Shown here one piece after another: positions 37,314 through 49,863 of a stretch of DNA of 64,000 bases; within the stretch, counting starts at the first letter, position 1, and each line of letters begins with the position of its first letter. The DNA is from Jacaranda mimosifolia (Eukaryota > Streptophyta > Magnoliopsida > Lamiales > Bignoniaceae). The notes beneath the pieces were generated by a model. It ran no database searches. It saw only the letters and a program-made list of their open reading frames with translations, and was not told where the DNA came from. The stretch covers positions 25,208,391-25,272,390 of the forward strand of contig CM032126.1 in NCBI GenBank assembly GCA_018894105.1, in the 5' to 3' direction. The position numbers and the translations under genes are program-made.

Positions 37314-37320
37314 TATATAA
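37314..37320 (+). promoter_or_regulatory. Candidate UBP22 TATA box
   Basis: TATATAA in the context TTTCTCTGTATATAAGCTC, 141 bp upstream of the ATG. A transcription start near 37,345 would give a leader of about 115 nt. Confidence 0.45.
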
Positions 37321-37460
37321 GCTCAATGCACTTAGATCTGAGTACTTGCTGATTCACTGTCTCCCATTGTCACCAGAAGCGGGATTCATATTTGCAGTTT
37401 ATGCGGAAATTCCATTGATTCTTGGTTTGATTCTTGCATTGTAGGGCGCTTTCGAGCCCA

Positions 37461-40400
37461 ATGTCAACATCGGATCACAAAATCCGGCTCAATCCATTGA
37501 AGATCAATTCACAAGAAACCCAATTGGCGGCTGAATCCCAGAAATCGGTTCCTAATTTCGGGGATTCGACAGAAGCAGCTACAGAAAACCCTAATTACTC
37601 CTGCCAGCACTTATCTGAGCTCCGATCTCAGCTGGGCCCGAACCCCTTCCGCAATCTTCGGGAGTCCATCCGCGTCCGACCTCTGGGTCGCGCCTCTATC
37701 CGCCGCGGAGAAAGCATCCGGTGCGGCGACTGCGGCCGCGCGCCACCGCGGCTGTACGCCTGCGTGTCGTGCGCTGCCGTTGCGTGTGCTGCGCATGCTA
37801 CGCCCCATGCAGAGGAAACGGCGCACCACGTGGCGGTGGACGTGGAACGGGCCGAGCTTTTCTGCTGCGCGTGCGGGGACCAAGTCTACGACCGCGATTT
37901 CGACGCTGCCATCGTAGCAGCCGCCGTTGGGGTTGGACCCCTCCCCCCACCGGAGAATCTGCGAAAGAGAAGGCGCGTGGATTACAAACCGTGGAATCCA
38001 GACCTCAAGGAGCGGGCATTGATTGCGGAGAACTCGAGCCCTTTGCCACCAAGTCAACTCGGTTGTGACTCGGTGAGTCGACTCGAAGGTGACCCGGGTC
38101 TGCTCCCCTGGGGTTTGAGAGGGCTCAGCAATCTCGGAAACACGTGCTTCATGAACTCAGTTTTGCAGGCATTGCTTCATACGCCTCCTTTAAGGAACTA
38201 TTTCCTGAGCGATAAGCACAACCGGTTTTATTGCGAAAGAGAAAATAGAACCATTGTTACTCGTAAAAGCGAGGTCAATAAAGGCAACAACAAGAATTTA
38301 CAGTTGTGCCTAGCGTGTGATTTGGATGCCATTTTCTCGGCGGTGTTCTCGGGGGATCGGAAGCCGTACAGCCCAGCAAAGTTCTTATATAGGTCTGCAT
38401 TTGGTAGAGTTTTGTGGGTGCATAATGATTGGAATTTCCTTTGGAATTTCGTTCCTTTTGTTTGTTTGCTTGATTCCCATTTCCCAAAGTCAAAATGTTA
38501 CTGCAGTTAGATTTGCTGTTTGAGTCAAAAAATGTAGTAATTTTTTCTAGTGGATCCCTTTGGTGTTTTAGAATTGAAGATCTTTGGTGGTAAATCTACT
38601 TTAGTTTCTTCTATGCAATTGATATGTTTGTCCTTGTACAGCTCATATTTGTGATTGGATGTTTATTATACTTTTGAGCAACTAGGTAGATTTTGATGCA
38701 CATGTTAATATGGGCTGCTTTTTTGTGGTACAGTTGGTGGCAGCATGCCTCAAACCTTGCAAGTTATGAACAGCAGGATGCACATGAATTTTTCATTTCC
38801 ATGCTTGATGGCATTCATGAAAAGATGCAGAAGGACAGGCGTAAGCCCCATAGTCAAGGTAAGACCAAATATTTGGTTTATTGTGCTGTCATTTTAGACC
38901 CTTTTGACGTGATAGTGAGTATGAGAAGAGGTGAGTCAAGAGTGATGCAAAACTGGTTTCCGATTGTTTTCCCATTACTAAACAGTGCTGCATGTGCCTC
39001 AAAACTGGGGTCCTAGGAATTATTTCTATTTGGTTTTTTATTTGGAATAGATTTCAATTATGATAACAAACAGTAGAAAATGAAAGAGAACAGAGAATAT
39101 AATATTTTAAAATGTTGAATGGTTGGTAACTCTAGGATCCGTTTGCATTTCTTTCCTCATCTTCTTTTTTCTTCTGGACAGGTATTTTGGCTATGGTTGG
39201 GTCTACTAATTAAATTGATCCGTTGTATTTCATTATTGTTGTTTTGGAAGACTTATGGTAAATGAATGAATTTTCTTGGAATAATTTTGTAAGAATACGA
39301 CCAAAGTTCTTGACATCCTCTTATCTACTAAGCATCCTACTTTCTCATACATAGTCTCTCATCTGATCTAGGCAACCCAAACTACTTTAACGGATAATGG
39401 AGTAACACCAATTTCTAAATGCAGGATACCGGTCTAGGTTTTCCAATTGCCTTAGGCATTGATATTGACAAGTGCTGTGAGATTTAGGGCCAATATTCAA
39501 ACTGCGAGCTTGCCATCTGCTTCACTCCTGTAAGTCTCACTTTCTTTGGTGCACTTGGCTTTCATCATAGGGTTCTTGCGTCGCACTAATTAATTTGCTA
39601 ACTTCAGCTGTACTATTTTTAGAGCCCTCACATCGGAAGATGAATGTTGAAGTTCTCATTAGGCCATGTCAAGTTGAATCCTTTTGATTCAAACATTTGG
39701 ATGTTTTGGTGTTCGTCAAGAATCTTGTTACACTTTTCTTCTTAGTTAGATACTGTCTTATGTTTTAGACAAAGTTCTTAGTCCTTGGTTTTAAGTTTAT
39801 GGGATTAGATAGAGTCGGCTGCAGCTGCAACTTTCTGGTTCTGTCTTTGCTGGTAGCTCTCACATTAAGTTACTCGTTTCGTTGGATCCCATTTGTTCTG
39901 GCTACAATCAAGGTGGGATTCATGAATCCTTAGGACTCGTGATATATGACTGTTCTATGAATTTAATTTTGGTTTACCAATCTAGCTATTTGATGATTAG
40001 ACGCCTCAAATGGTTACAATCACCCACCAATTATTCTTTTAGGCTACCAACTTCCAATTAATTTTACGTTGAAAAAGATGTTCTTGTGGATTGGAACTCA
40101 TGAAGGCTCGAATTGCTAAGAATTCAGAGTTCTTGAGAATTCATTTGCTATCAAATGAATGGAATCTAAGAAAGCTCTCTGCATTTTATTGTTCCTTTCT
40201 AATAAGGCAACTTATCCTGTTGCTATGCTGCATTTTGGTTGTTTCATTACCCTAATCATCTGAGAATCTGGAATCTGGAATCTGTGAGTGTGCTTTATCA
40301 GTGCCTGAATCATGAGTTTCACATATTGTCCTATTTGCGATTTAGACTGCGAAAATGGGCTACTTCCTGAACATGTTTCAGTGAGCATGTTTGTGCTCAT

Positions 40401-41206
40401 GATATTATTGTGACTGCGTGTTCTGCTTTGCAGGCAGTGGAGATTGTTGTATTGCTCACCGTGTATTTTCTGGCATCCTGAGATCTGATGTCATGTGCAC
40501 ATCCTGTGGTTTCACATCTACAACATATGATCCATGTGTAGATATCTCATTGGACTTGGAACCAAATCATGTCGGTTCTGCAAAACTGGCATCTACAAAA
40601 TCCAATTATTCTGTCAACAATGAGGCAGATTCCATGAATTCTGGCCAAACCCCCAATGTTTCTACCTTGGTGGGATGCCTTGATCGTTTCACAAGACCAG
40701 AGAGATTGGGGTCTGACCAAAAATTCTTCTGCCAGCAGTGCCAAGTGAGGCAGGAATCTCTCAAACAAATGTCTATAAGAAAGCTTCCTCTGGTTTCTTG
40801 CTTTCACATTAAACGGTTTGAGCATTCTCCAATCCGTAAAATGTCAAGAAAGATTGATCGCTATCTACAGTTCCCTTTTTCTTTGGACATGGCACCTTAC
40901 CTGTCGTCGTCAATCCTTAGAAGTAGGTATGGGAACAGAATCTTCCCATTTGACGGGGATGAGCAAGATGCTTCTAGTGAATTTTCATCACAGTTTGAGT
41001 TGTTTGCTGTCATCACTCACTCGGGTAAACTTGATGCTGGTCACTACGTGACTTATTTGAGATTAGGCAATCAATGGTACAAGTGTGATGATGCTTGGAT
41101 CACTCAAGTCAATGACGACATTGTCAGGGCTGCACAAGGCTACATGATGTTCTATGTGCAGAAAATGCTTTACTACAGAGCAAGTGAAAGGACAGTTGCT
41201 GCATGA
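37461..41206 (+). CDS. UBP22: Ubiquitin-specific protease, UBP22 type (SAGA-like H2B deubiquitinase)
   Basis: Three coding exons: 37,461-38,392, 38,734-38,858 and 40,434-41,206. Introns are 341 bp (ATATAG|GTCTGC ... TACAG|TTGG) and 1,575 bp (CAAG|GTAAGA ... TGCAG|GCAG). The join gives 609 aa. The N-terminal zinc finger (ZnF-UBP, about 48-145) shows paired Cys/His: CGDCG, CVSC, HATPH, CCACG. The USP core follows, with the Cys box [13 protein letters not shown] (nucleophile Cys229), [11 protein letters not shown], a Zn ribbon (CTSC, CQQC), the His box DAGHYVTYL (His556) and CDDAW (Asp571/572). This arrangement is that of yeast Ubp8, human USP22 and plant UBP22, which remove ubiquitin from histone H2B in the SAGA-type module (family knowledge). 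The first ATG in frame after an upstream stop is 37,461. The frame is intact. Exon 1 is strikingly GC-rich against AT-rich flanks. A poly(A)-like AATAAT lies near 41,453. Confidence 0.93.
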
Positions 41207-41479
41207 GGAGCTTGTTTGGTGAAAAGCAAATGTATTCATGGACTCCCCTTACAAATTATGGAAACTGATACTAATGTGTTTCTGGGTAGTCTTTGGTGAA
41301 GGCCATGATGCAAGTTCCAGCTTCCAGGTGCAGCATCTTAATGAGCCATCTTTTCATTATGTTGGACATTTTATAAGTCAATTTCTGAGGCCCGACCCAC
41401 ACCATTGCTTCAAGAAATTTTGTTAAATGCTGAGTTGGATTACTTTAAAATGAATAATATGATCAGCTTTAATTCTTTC

Positions 41480-41890
41480 TGACCATGTTGTTGGTATAAA
41501 GCGCAAAGGCTACTAATCATTCAGAGTGACTCTCTGGTGATCAACTGATTGAATATACCTCTAGCCTATATTAATTTTCATCATTACAGCATTTTGACAC
41601 TTGCTATAGCGTTTCGTTTGGTTTGGTTTGGTTTGGTTTGTTGCAGCATTTTGACGCATGCTATAGCATTTTGTTTGGTTAGTATAATTTTAATACCCGG
41701 CCATTGTAAAATCCCTGAACTTAGGAAGCAGTCTACCCGATAGGATATTATTCTACTCAAGTTCATATTTTAGAATACCAATGGTAAAATTTTATACTCT
41801 TTTATCTTATTTTACTCAACCTATAGATCCAGTTAGTATTTTTTTATTATTTATTTATTTATTTATTTTTGATAAGGTGATCTAGTTAGG
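41480..41890. other. Spacer downstream of UBP22
   Basis: Contains a local duplication (GCATTTTGACACTTGCTATAG near 41,590 and GCATTTTGACGCATGCTATAG near 41,646) and a GGTTT tandem (41,616-41,640). No gene seen. Confidence 0.5.
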
Positions 41891-41898
41891 ATTATATC

Positions 41899-44120
41899 TA
41901 GGGGTGTTCAAAAAAATCAAAACCAATTGAAAACTGAAAAATCAAATCCAACTGAACCGAAGTGAAGTAGTTTTGGTTTGATTTTTAATTTTGTATTTAA
42001 AAAAATTTTAGTTTTTGTCTCGGTTTGGTTTTTGTTACTTGGTTAATCGAAAGAGAATCGGAACCACCCCACTCGCCCCAACCCAAACCAAAAAAGGGGT
42101 TTGGTTCGGTCAAACTAAATGGAAAATCGGTGTTTCAATTTTGCGGTTTGGTTTTTGGTTCAGTTAAACCAAACCAAAATTGATTTTCTAAATAAAAGAA
42201 GAAGTTCTTGATAAGGTGAAACAATTGAGGAAAAAAGAAATAAAATTGAAGAAAAGAAAATAGAACAACATTGTCATTGTTTTTTAAAATAAAATTGATT
42301 GTATCATCTTATACAAAATATATCAAAGTAGTTGTTAGAAGTCCTATATTTTATAAAAGATAATAATATATATGATATATAAAACAATGAATAATTATGA
42401 TACAATGAATCAATGAGAAAAAAATTGATAGTTTTTCTAAACTCAAACCATATAAGTGTATAGTTTTCTTAATGTACAATTCAATACACGTTACATATAA
42501 AAAAATAAATGATTATAGTTTAAAGAGGAAAAAAAATGTGATATAAAAAGAAAATTAAAATTTCTACTTTAATTATTTAATTAAATTTATATATAGAGTG
42601 CATTAATGAGTAAAATAGAAATTTTTATTTAAATTGCAAATCAAAGGGTTGAATCATATATTCATATTCCTGTAACAGTAGCCAATAGTACATTGCATTT
42701 GTTGGCCGATAAAAATTTCACTATACTACTATAAAAATAAAGATTGTTTTACATCTAAAATGAAAGTTATTTTTGTTCTTTTACATAATTTGTCCTTTTA
42801 ATTATTTTAATAACAAAAATTAACAATATAGTTTGAAGGATAAATGGGAGAATTTAGTATAAAAAAGATAATTTGGATAACAGTTTATCAATATTTGAAA
42901 TTTATCTTTTAAATTATCATTTAGAAGTGATAATTTAATAAGGTTACAATAGTATTTTTCACAAAATTTACAAATCCATAATCTATATTAGGGATGCAAA
43001 CGAACTGAGCCAGCTCATAAGCCTTACGAGCTGGCTTGAAAAGTGTTTGAGCTTGAGGTCGAAGAATCCAAACTTGAGCCGAGTTCGAGCCACATAATTC
43101 TTGTTCGCAAGCTCGCGAGCTTATATTTTTTATTTAAAAATATATTTATATATAAAAAAATATAATAAAATATACTAAATTAATTTTTTTTTTATAAAAT
43201 AATTTAACTTTTCGAGCCCGAGCCTATAGCTAGTTTTAAATATAATAAAATAAAATATAGTAATTTTAAATTTTTTTATAAAATAATTTAACTTTTCGAG
43301 TTCGAGTTCAAGCCGAACTCGAGTTATAACTTGATTATGAGTTCGAGCCTAATGAATGGAGCCGAGACCGAATAAGTGCTCAAGCTCAATTTCCTAAGTT
43401 GGTCAAGCTCGAGCCTAAAAAAATGTCAAAACTCGGCTCGACTTGTTTGCATTCCTAATCTATATTATGATGCGTGTACCAAATTTTTTATAATATTTTA
43501 ATAAAGCACACTCAGTTTGTACACTAAAACTTTATAACCTAAAATAAACAAAATATTTATTTATCTTGTTAGATTTATTACAATTTTTAATATTTTAAAT
43601 GTATTTGTTTAGAAAAAGTAACTCAATTCAAAATTTTCACCTAATAACAAATATTTTTCTATCAAACTTATTTTTATCAAATAAACTTTTTAGTACTAAA
43701 AAATAAGTAATTCAATTCAATTTTTTTTACCTAAAATCAAATTTTTTTATCAAACAAACTTTCATAACATTTTTTGGTGAAAAAATAAATTTTTTTAGAA
43801 AAGGACCTTGAATCGGTTCGATTTCGATTCGGTAAAACCAAAATCGAACATAACCGAAACCGAAATAACCGGTACCAAAATCGAACCAGTTGCATTCGGT
43901 TAAAAACCGAACCGAATCGAACTAAGTTCGATTCAATTTTTGATTTTTCATTTCGAAAAATTGAAGTTTTCGGTTAACCAACCGAACGATTTAGTCGGTT
44001 ATAACCGAATGCACAGATATATTAGTTCAATTCAATTTTTGATTTTCCATTTTGAAAAACTAATTTTTTGATTAATTGAACGAATGGTTCAGTTGGTTAT
44101 ATCCAAATGCACAACCATTT
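41899..44120. mobile_element. Degenerate hAT-like MITE DNA with GGTTCGGTT motifs
   Basis: Starts with TAGGGGTGTTCA, the classical outer end of non-autonomous hAT elements, and is followed by AACCGAA/GGTTTGGTTTT-type short repeats (to about 42,185). Similar CGGTT/AACCGAA repeats resume at about 43,805-44,110. The right end is not recognisable (ATGCACAGATAT or ATGCACAACC could be mutated ends) and no 8-bp duplication was found, so this may be one large or two small elements. Confidence 0.4.
42989..43457. mobile_element. hAT-type MITE (GAGCTCGAGC-rich)
   Basis: Flanked by the perfect 8-bp duplication ATCTATAT (42,981-42,988; 43,458-43,465). Ends: TAGGGATGCAAACGAACTGA on the left and TAGGAATGCAAACAAGTCGA on the right read on the minus strand. 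Both ends lead into CGAGCTCGAGC-like short repeats around an AT-rich centre. 469 bp, no transposase. Confidence 0.88.
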
Positions 44121-44129
44121 ATAGCCTAA

Positions 44130-46456
44130 AATGTCTAAATAATAGGTCATATACTCTATTTTATCTTATCGAACTCAAGATTTTGTTAGGTCTTCCTTTT
44201 CCTTTTTTCTTTCTTTTCCTTGTTTTTGTAGCGGGGGGAGGGGTGGGTGTAATCATTACTCATTTTAGATATCTTATTTTTAGTTTCCAAATTATTTTCA
44301 CTGTAATCTCAAGTACTGAAACTATCTGGTATGAGAATGTTAAAGAGTAATTACAAGGTATGTTTTTCAATATATCGATTAAATTTTGTTGGTATATATC
44401 AAAACAATTCTTTTTTTTTTTTGTATACTAAATAGAAATATTTTCAAATTTAATTTAATATATATTTAATTTTTTCGTTTAAGTTCATTTAATTAATCTA
44501 CAATTTTCTGTATATTAGTCAAAAAAAAAAAAAAAAAGATATCACTTTTCCCTCTCTTCCCTACATATTAATTTTTCTCTCCACTTTTTCACTAGTATAT
44601 TATTTCTTTGCTCTTTAACTTTATTGTTTCCAATTTTTTAAATAATATTTTTTTCATATAATATATTCAAACAAACATATATAAATAGTTGAAAAATTAT
44701 GCTATTACATAAGTTCACATTTTCTAGAAGCAAACGTGTTTGATAAAACATAATTGTAGGAAACATTTAAAAAAAAAAGAATTAAGTATATACTGATATT
44801 AAGTATTGGCTATTTTATAGGTAAAACAATCATACTCTTGCACATTCTAATTATTTTAATGGGATTGAGGGGTAGTTCCCATGTTTATTTATTGAGTTTT
44901 AATATGAATATGAATATGAATATTATTCTCATAAAAATTAAAAAAGAAAAAAAATGAATGGGTATTATAATATTTTTTACTAGCATTGTTCCTGTGCTAT
45001 GCACAATTTATTTTTTTAAGTACTATATATTAATCTAATTGTTAAATTAAAGATATAATTAAAAATAACAATATAAAAATAAAATATTGGTAAAATTAAA
45101 TATAAATCCAATATATCAAAATTTAGTATTTAAAGGCTTGTAACATACAAAGACATTAAAGAATATGAAAATTTTATATACATGATATCATGGAAAATGA
45201 ATTTCAAGATCCTGTAGCGAGAAGGTAAAAAAGAAATTCAAAACTTCCAAAGGTAAAATCCTATGAATATGATTTTATACTTTATTATATATATATATAT
45301 TTATATTACATAACCAAAAACTAATAGATTGTTGCCTTAAGAAGTAAAACAATATGAAAATGATAGAGCACAAGATTCATGGCTTAAAAATTATTGGAAT
45401 AAATTTAAAATTATAATACTTTAAGAATACTTTAAAATTAAAAGACAATGAGTATATGTTAAGTTGAAATTTAAAATATAAAGAATTAGATAATATATCG
45501 GTTGCAAAAAAGTTTTAAAAAAAATCTTATCTAATTTTAATTTTTGATTAAAAATCAATTAAGTCAAGATGTAAAGATAAAAAAAATTTAAAAAATAAAA
45601 ATAAATCTATAAAATAATTATAAAGTTAAAATCAATATTAGAATATAAATTAATAATTTTTTTTTAATTTGACTCATAGTTAAGTTATTGAATAAATCAA
45701 GAAAAGAGTTTGACATTAGTAATACAAAGTTAAAATAATAGTAAATTGATAAAGTAAATATAAATTCAAATTTGATTTTAAAATAGAAATTAATGAGAGG
45801 ATATGAGGTGATGTATGAAGGAAGTATGAAAAAAATAAATTATTATGTTTATTCTCAAATTTTATCGTGTAAGTATAATTAAATACTCATATTATATTAT
45901 ACAAATAGCATGAAAAAAAGAAGAGTAAAAGAACTTGTTAACTTTCAAGCAAAACAAAATTTAAAAAATAAAAAATAAAAAAAAGATATATGTTTTGATG
46001 GATTAAACCCAATGTTATAAAGTTAAAAAAATAATGGGTGTATTTTTTATTGATACAACCATCTCATATTTTTCCATATAGATCAAGAAACATCTAAAAA
46101 TATATACTGATGAAATTGTATATAAATTTTTTAAGAAGAGTTGAATTATACATACTTATACATGCATAATCACATATAAATATAAGATAAAAATTAAATT
46201 ACATACTTTTAAAATTATAAATATTTAGAAAGTGAAACAATTTTTAAAAATATTAAAACAAAAGAATAGATCTCGTCCTATAAAATTATAAAATTAGATG
46301 AACAAAAAAAAGAGAATATAAAAATAAAATATAAAATTTAACAAATAAATTGATAGCTTCATCCAAAGAATGAGTGAAAAGATACTAAATGCATAACAAT
46401 TAAAATAAAAAAAGCTAAATGACATAATCTATCAATGGTTGAAGAGAAAAATGTAA
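44130..46456. other. Very AT-rich DNA
   Basis: Poly-A/T and AAAATA-rich, no supportable gene. The stretch before the nest (about 46,240-46,456) resembles, with divergence, the DNA just after the nest (about 60,104-60,345). Confidence 0.4.
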
Positions 46457-48010
46457 CTAATTGTCACACCACAAAATTAAACCATGTATTCTAGTCTTGA
46501 GGCATGAAACTCACTCCCAAAAAAATGAGTCGCCAATCAAAACTATAACCTTAAATAAAACTTCAAACACTCTTAGTAGCCCAAATAAATCCATACATGG
46601 AAAATTCAAAATGCTCAGTCCTCTACCTTCTACTAGTAAGCTCATTAAACGAAAGAAAGAAAAGAACTAATCCGTCCATATGGTAATAATATACTAACAT
46701 ACTGCTAATTCATTATCAAAAGACTTTCAACTTTGATTCTCATAAAAAATGGATTCAATATCTTCATCAGGACTAGGGTCTAAATCTGCCAGAAGGAAGT
46801 TTAAAATATAGGAGTGTGAATAAAGGACTCAGTGAATGCCAAGTGTGTGCAATGTGAGTTCGTGAATTTAACATGATTAGTTCAGTGAAAATAATTGAGA
46901 AGAATATAAGTGGAAAGCAATAAATGGTCAAGCAGCAATGAAACAAGAATTTAGCAAATATTTTCATAGACTGACAATTTAAATGCGATGATCATACAGT
47001 ATTTGCTGTAGTCAGTCAATCTTATGACTCCCACTGTAACAATCCTTTATTGCTCCGAGAAAGGTGTGACCATACCAAAATAGTGCTTGAGCCTAGGTCC
47101 TTGGGAAATCCTATGACTCACCTCAACCACAAATTGCTTATGTGCTGCGTTGGGGGGAATTAGGCCATGGGGGCTTCAGGTTAAACCGGCAAGCCCGCTG
47201 CTGCATGGTGAAGTCCCTCGCACACCCAGATCAAGTTGCATCCAACGTACAATATCAGTAACAATAGCGGTAATAGAAAATTCAGTCATCAATTGATCAT
47301 CGAATTTAATTGCTAGTCTAGAAGCATTAAAAAAAATCATAAAAGCACATAGTTTCTTTCATCTAGAAATAAAATAGAAAAATCTTTCTTTTTATGCATA
47401 GTGGAATACATATATATAGTGTAGTGTAAAATAAAAAAGTTGTCAATGGATTACATACAATATATCCTTCTGGGTTTTAAAGAAATACTATATAATATGT
47501 ATAAGTTTAGGCACTCACAATACTTATTGGTCGTATCAAAAGTAGACTCTCACATGTCAAATCCTTGATCGCCTGCTGAAATATTCGTAACACTCAACTT
47601 AATTAATATCTAATCCATGGAACTTCAATTGTATTCTAACTTATACCATTCAAAACATCATGCATCTTATAGGACTATAAAAGTTAAATTTCTCTCTCCT
47701 TTTATTTTATAGACTAACTAGTATTAGTTCCAAAAAAATTAAATCTAAACTCCCATATGCACAAAATAAACTTGATCCTAAATATACTCAATTAATTGAG
47801 TTTGTTCTATATTTTTCATTTAAGGTCCATTCAAAATCCCAAAATTATAAGTAAAGAAGATTAACCCAAGTAATTACTAGTCTCTAATAATAAACAAAGC
47901 CTAAAATTCCTATATATATATATATTTATATAAAACACACATACTCTAAGAAAATTTATCAAAAGACCCGTATAGATGCAAGGTTTTCCACTCACGGTTT
48001 TCACAAACAC

Positions 48011-48090
48011 TCACATGCCAAAGAATTTCTCGTTCTATTCTAAAATTAATTCACATGCCAAAGAATTTCTCTTTCTATTCTAAAATTAAT
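48011..48090 (+). repeat. 40-bp tandem duplication inside solo LTR C
   Basis: Two adjacent 40-bp units starting TCACATGCCAAAGAATTTCT that differ by a single base (CGTTC versus CTTTC). Confidence 0.9.
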
Positions 48091-49863
48091 AAGTCATCAT
48101 GTATGGTAAGAAAAAGGTATTATAACACCCCTAAAAATTCGGTACATTTTTAAATAAGGATTTAAAAATCAAGATATGGGTTGGTCGGATTTTAGGGCTT
48201 GGAAAATAAATAAAAATGACTTGATTAAAAAAAAAATTGAATTGAAAGTTGTGGGGTCAAAGTGCAATTAAGCAAGACTTGATTGGGTCACATTTTCAAA
48301 GTTTTGGGGTTGCATGGCTAATGTTTTTGGTCAAAGGGGTCAACGTGAGGAACTCACTTTGTTAGGGGCTGAATTGAAAAACTGACGAACTTTGAAGGAC
48401 TCAATTGCAAGCTGAAGGAAAGTTTTTAGGGCCAAAATCAAAGTTCTGAAAGTTCAAATATATATATATATATATATATATCATTTCAGCCCTTGATTTC
48501 TTTGTTTCTTCTCCATGCATCCGCACCTTCTTCGTTTTCCAGCGAGTTCAACTGGCAATGGAAACACCTCAAATTTGGTATCATTTTCATCCTCTCTTTA
48601 TGAGGAACACAACCATACCACTTTCTTGCAAAACCCGTGTAGCAGCCAAAAATTGAGTCCAAAGTCGCTATCACAGTAGAGGTGATGGGTAAGTTAGCTC
48701 TGGCGATTGAACCTGCAACCTGGGCAATGGTTCTAGTAGAGTCCAGCTTGAGGAGCACAGTGATGGTCTTGAATTGAAGATTGGTGCGGCGGAGCCGGCG
48801 GAATTGAAGAGAAACCTCACTGCGGCGCTGAGGCTCGGAGCTTTGTTTGAGGACCTTCATGGCGGCAAAACATGCAATTGATTGGTGTATTGTGTTTGTG
48901 TTGAGCTGAAAGGCACCTATTCCATCTCTGGCTGCGGCAGCGTAATGGCGGTGTTAGGACAAAATGTTTTCCTCGTCGCGGTGATCATGGTGGTGTCCTT
49001 GGTTTGTAATTTCAAGGTTTCGATTAAGAGATCTTGGGTAATGATTGAATTTGGATTTAAGATTTGTACTGTTGAATTCTTGTGATTCCTGTATTTTGGA
49101 AGAATGGTTAAGAAATATGTGTCAAGTGATGATCTCAATATACATGCATAGACCTTGTTTGAATCAGTGGACCTGGATCTCTATTGATATATGTTAAATT
49201 TGGGATTTATTGAGATTAATTAAGCAAGAAAACCCGAGTTTTGGAGATTTAAAACTTAAGTGGCAACGGTTGGGATTAATTATGAAGATTAAGCCATTAT
49301 TGTGGATTTGGAATAATATCATGAGAATGATTATGTAATTAAGGACTAGATTACGTGCCATTATTGGAACCAATATAAAACCCCATGGCTATTCCTGAAA
49401 TAATCGGCTTAATTAGCGTACTTTGTATCGATAGTAATTAGTGAATCCTAATTATCGTGTTGATTGATAGGTTAGTGATTTTAGTTTGCTAATGGTGTAA
49501 TTTGTAGAGGGCTATTAGAGTTGAATGAGGATTTTTACGATGAAATTCTTTTTTGATTAGGTGACAAAGAAGTGGGTCCTGCTGATCAATAGATTGCTGG
49601 CTGTGATTGTTTTTGTTGAAACAACTAAGGTGAGGGTCTACCAATTGGTACTTGCTTGGTATAAGCTTATTCTATATTTGTTGCACCTTGTGAGGGTTTG
49701 CCACTCTGGCTTTGATTATAACTATATGTTGTTGTGATAAACTCTTGTGAGGAGTCCTGTTTCTGTACCGACTGTATCGTGTTATTGAAATCTGTATATT
49801 GCTTGAAGTCTTGATTGTTATTTGTTTTCTGATATGTACACCTCTATGAGGGCCTGTCAAACC

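Noticed and set aside
37434..37460. UBP22 start at TTG 37,434
   Set aside because: Not an ATG; the first ATG in frame is at 37,461 and nothing conserved lies upstream.
37611..38068. Long antisense (148 aa) and alternative-frame (115 aa) ORFs in UBP22 exon 1
   Set aside because: Explained by the high GC of the exon, which removes stop codons in all frames; the zinc-finger motifs fit only the UBP22 frame.
48486..48860. 124-codon minus-strand ORF
   Set aside because: Lies within the solo LTR bounded by GGTAT duplications; no recognisable domain.
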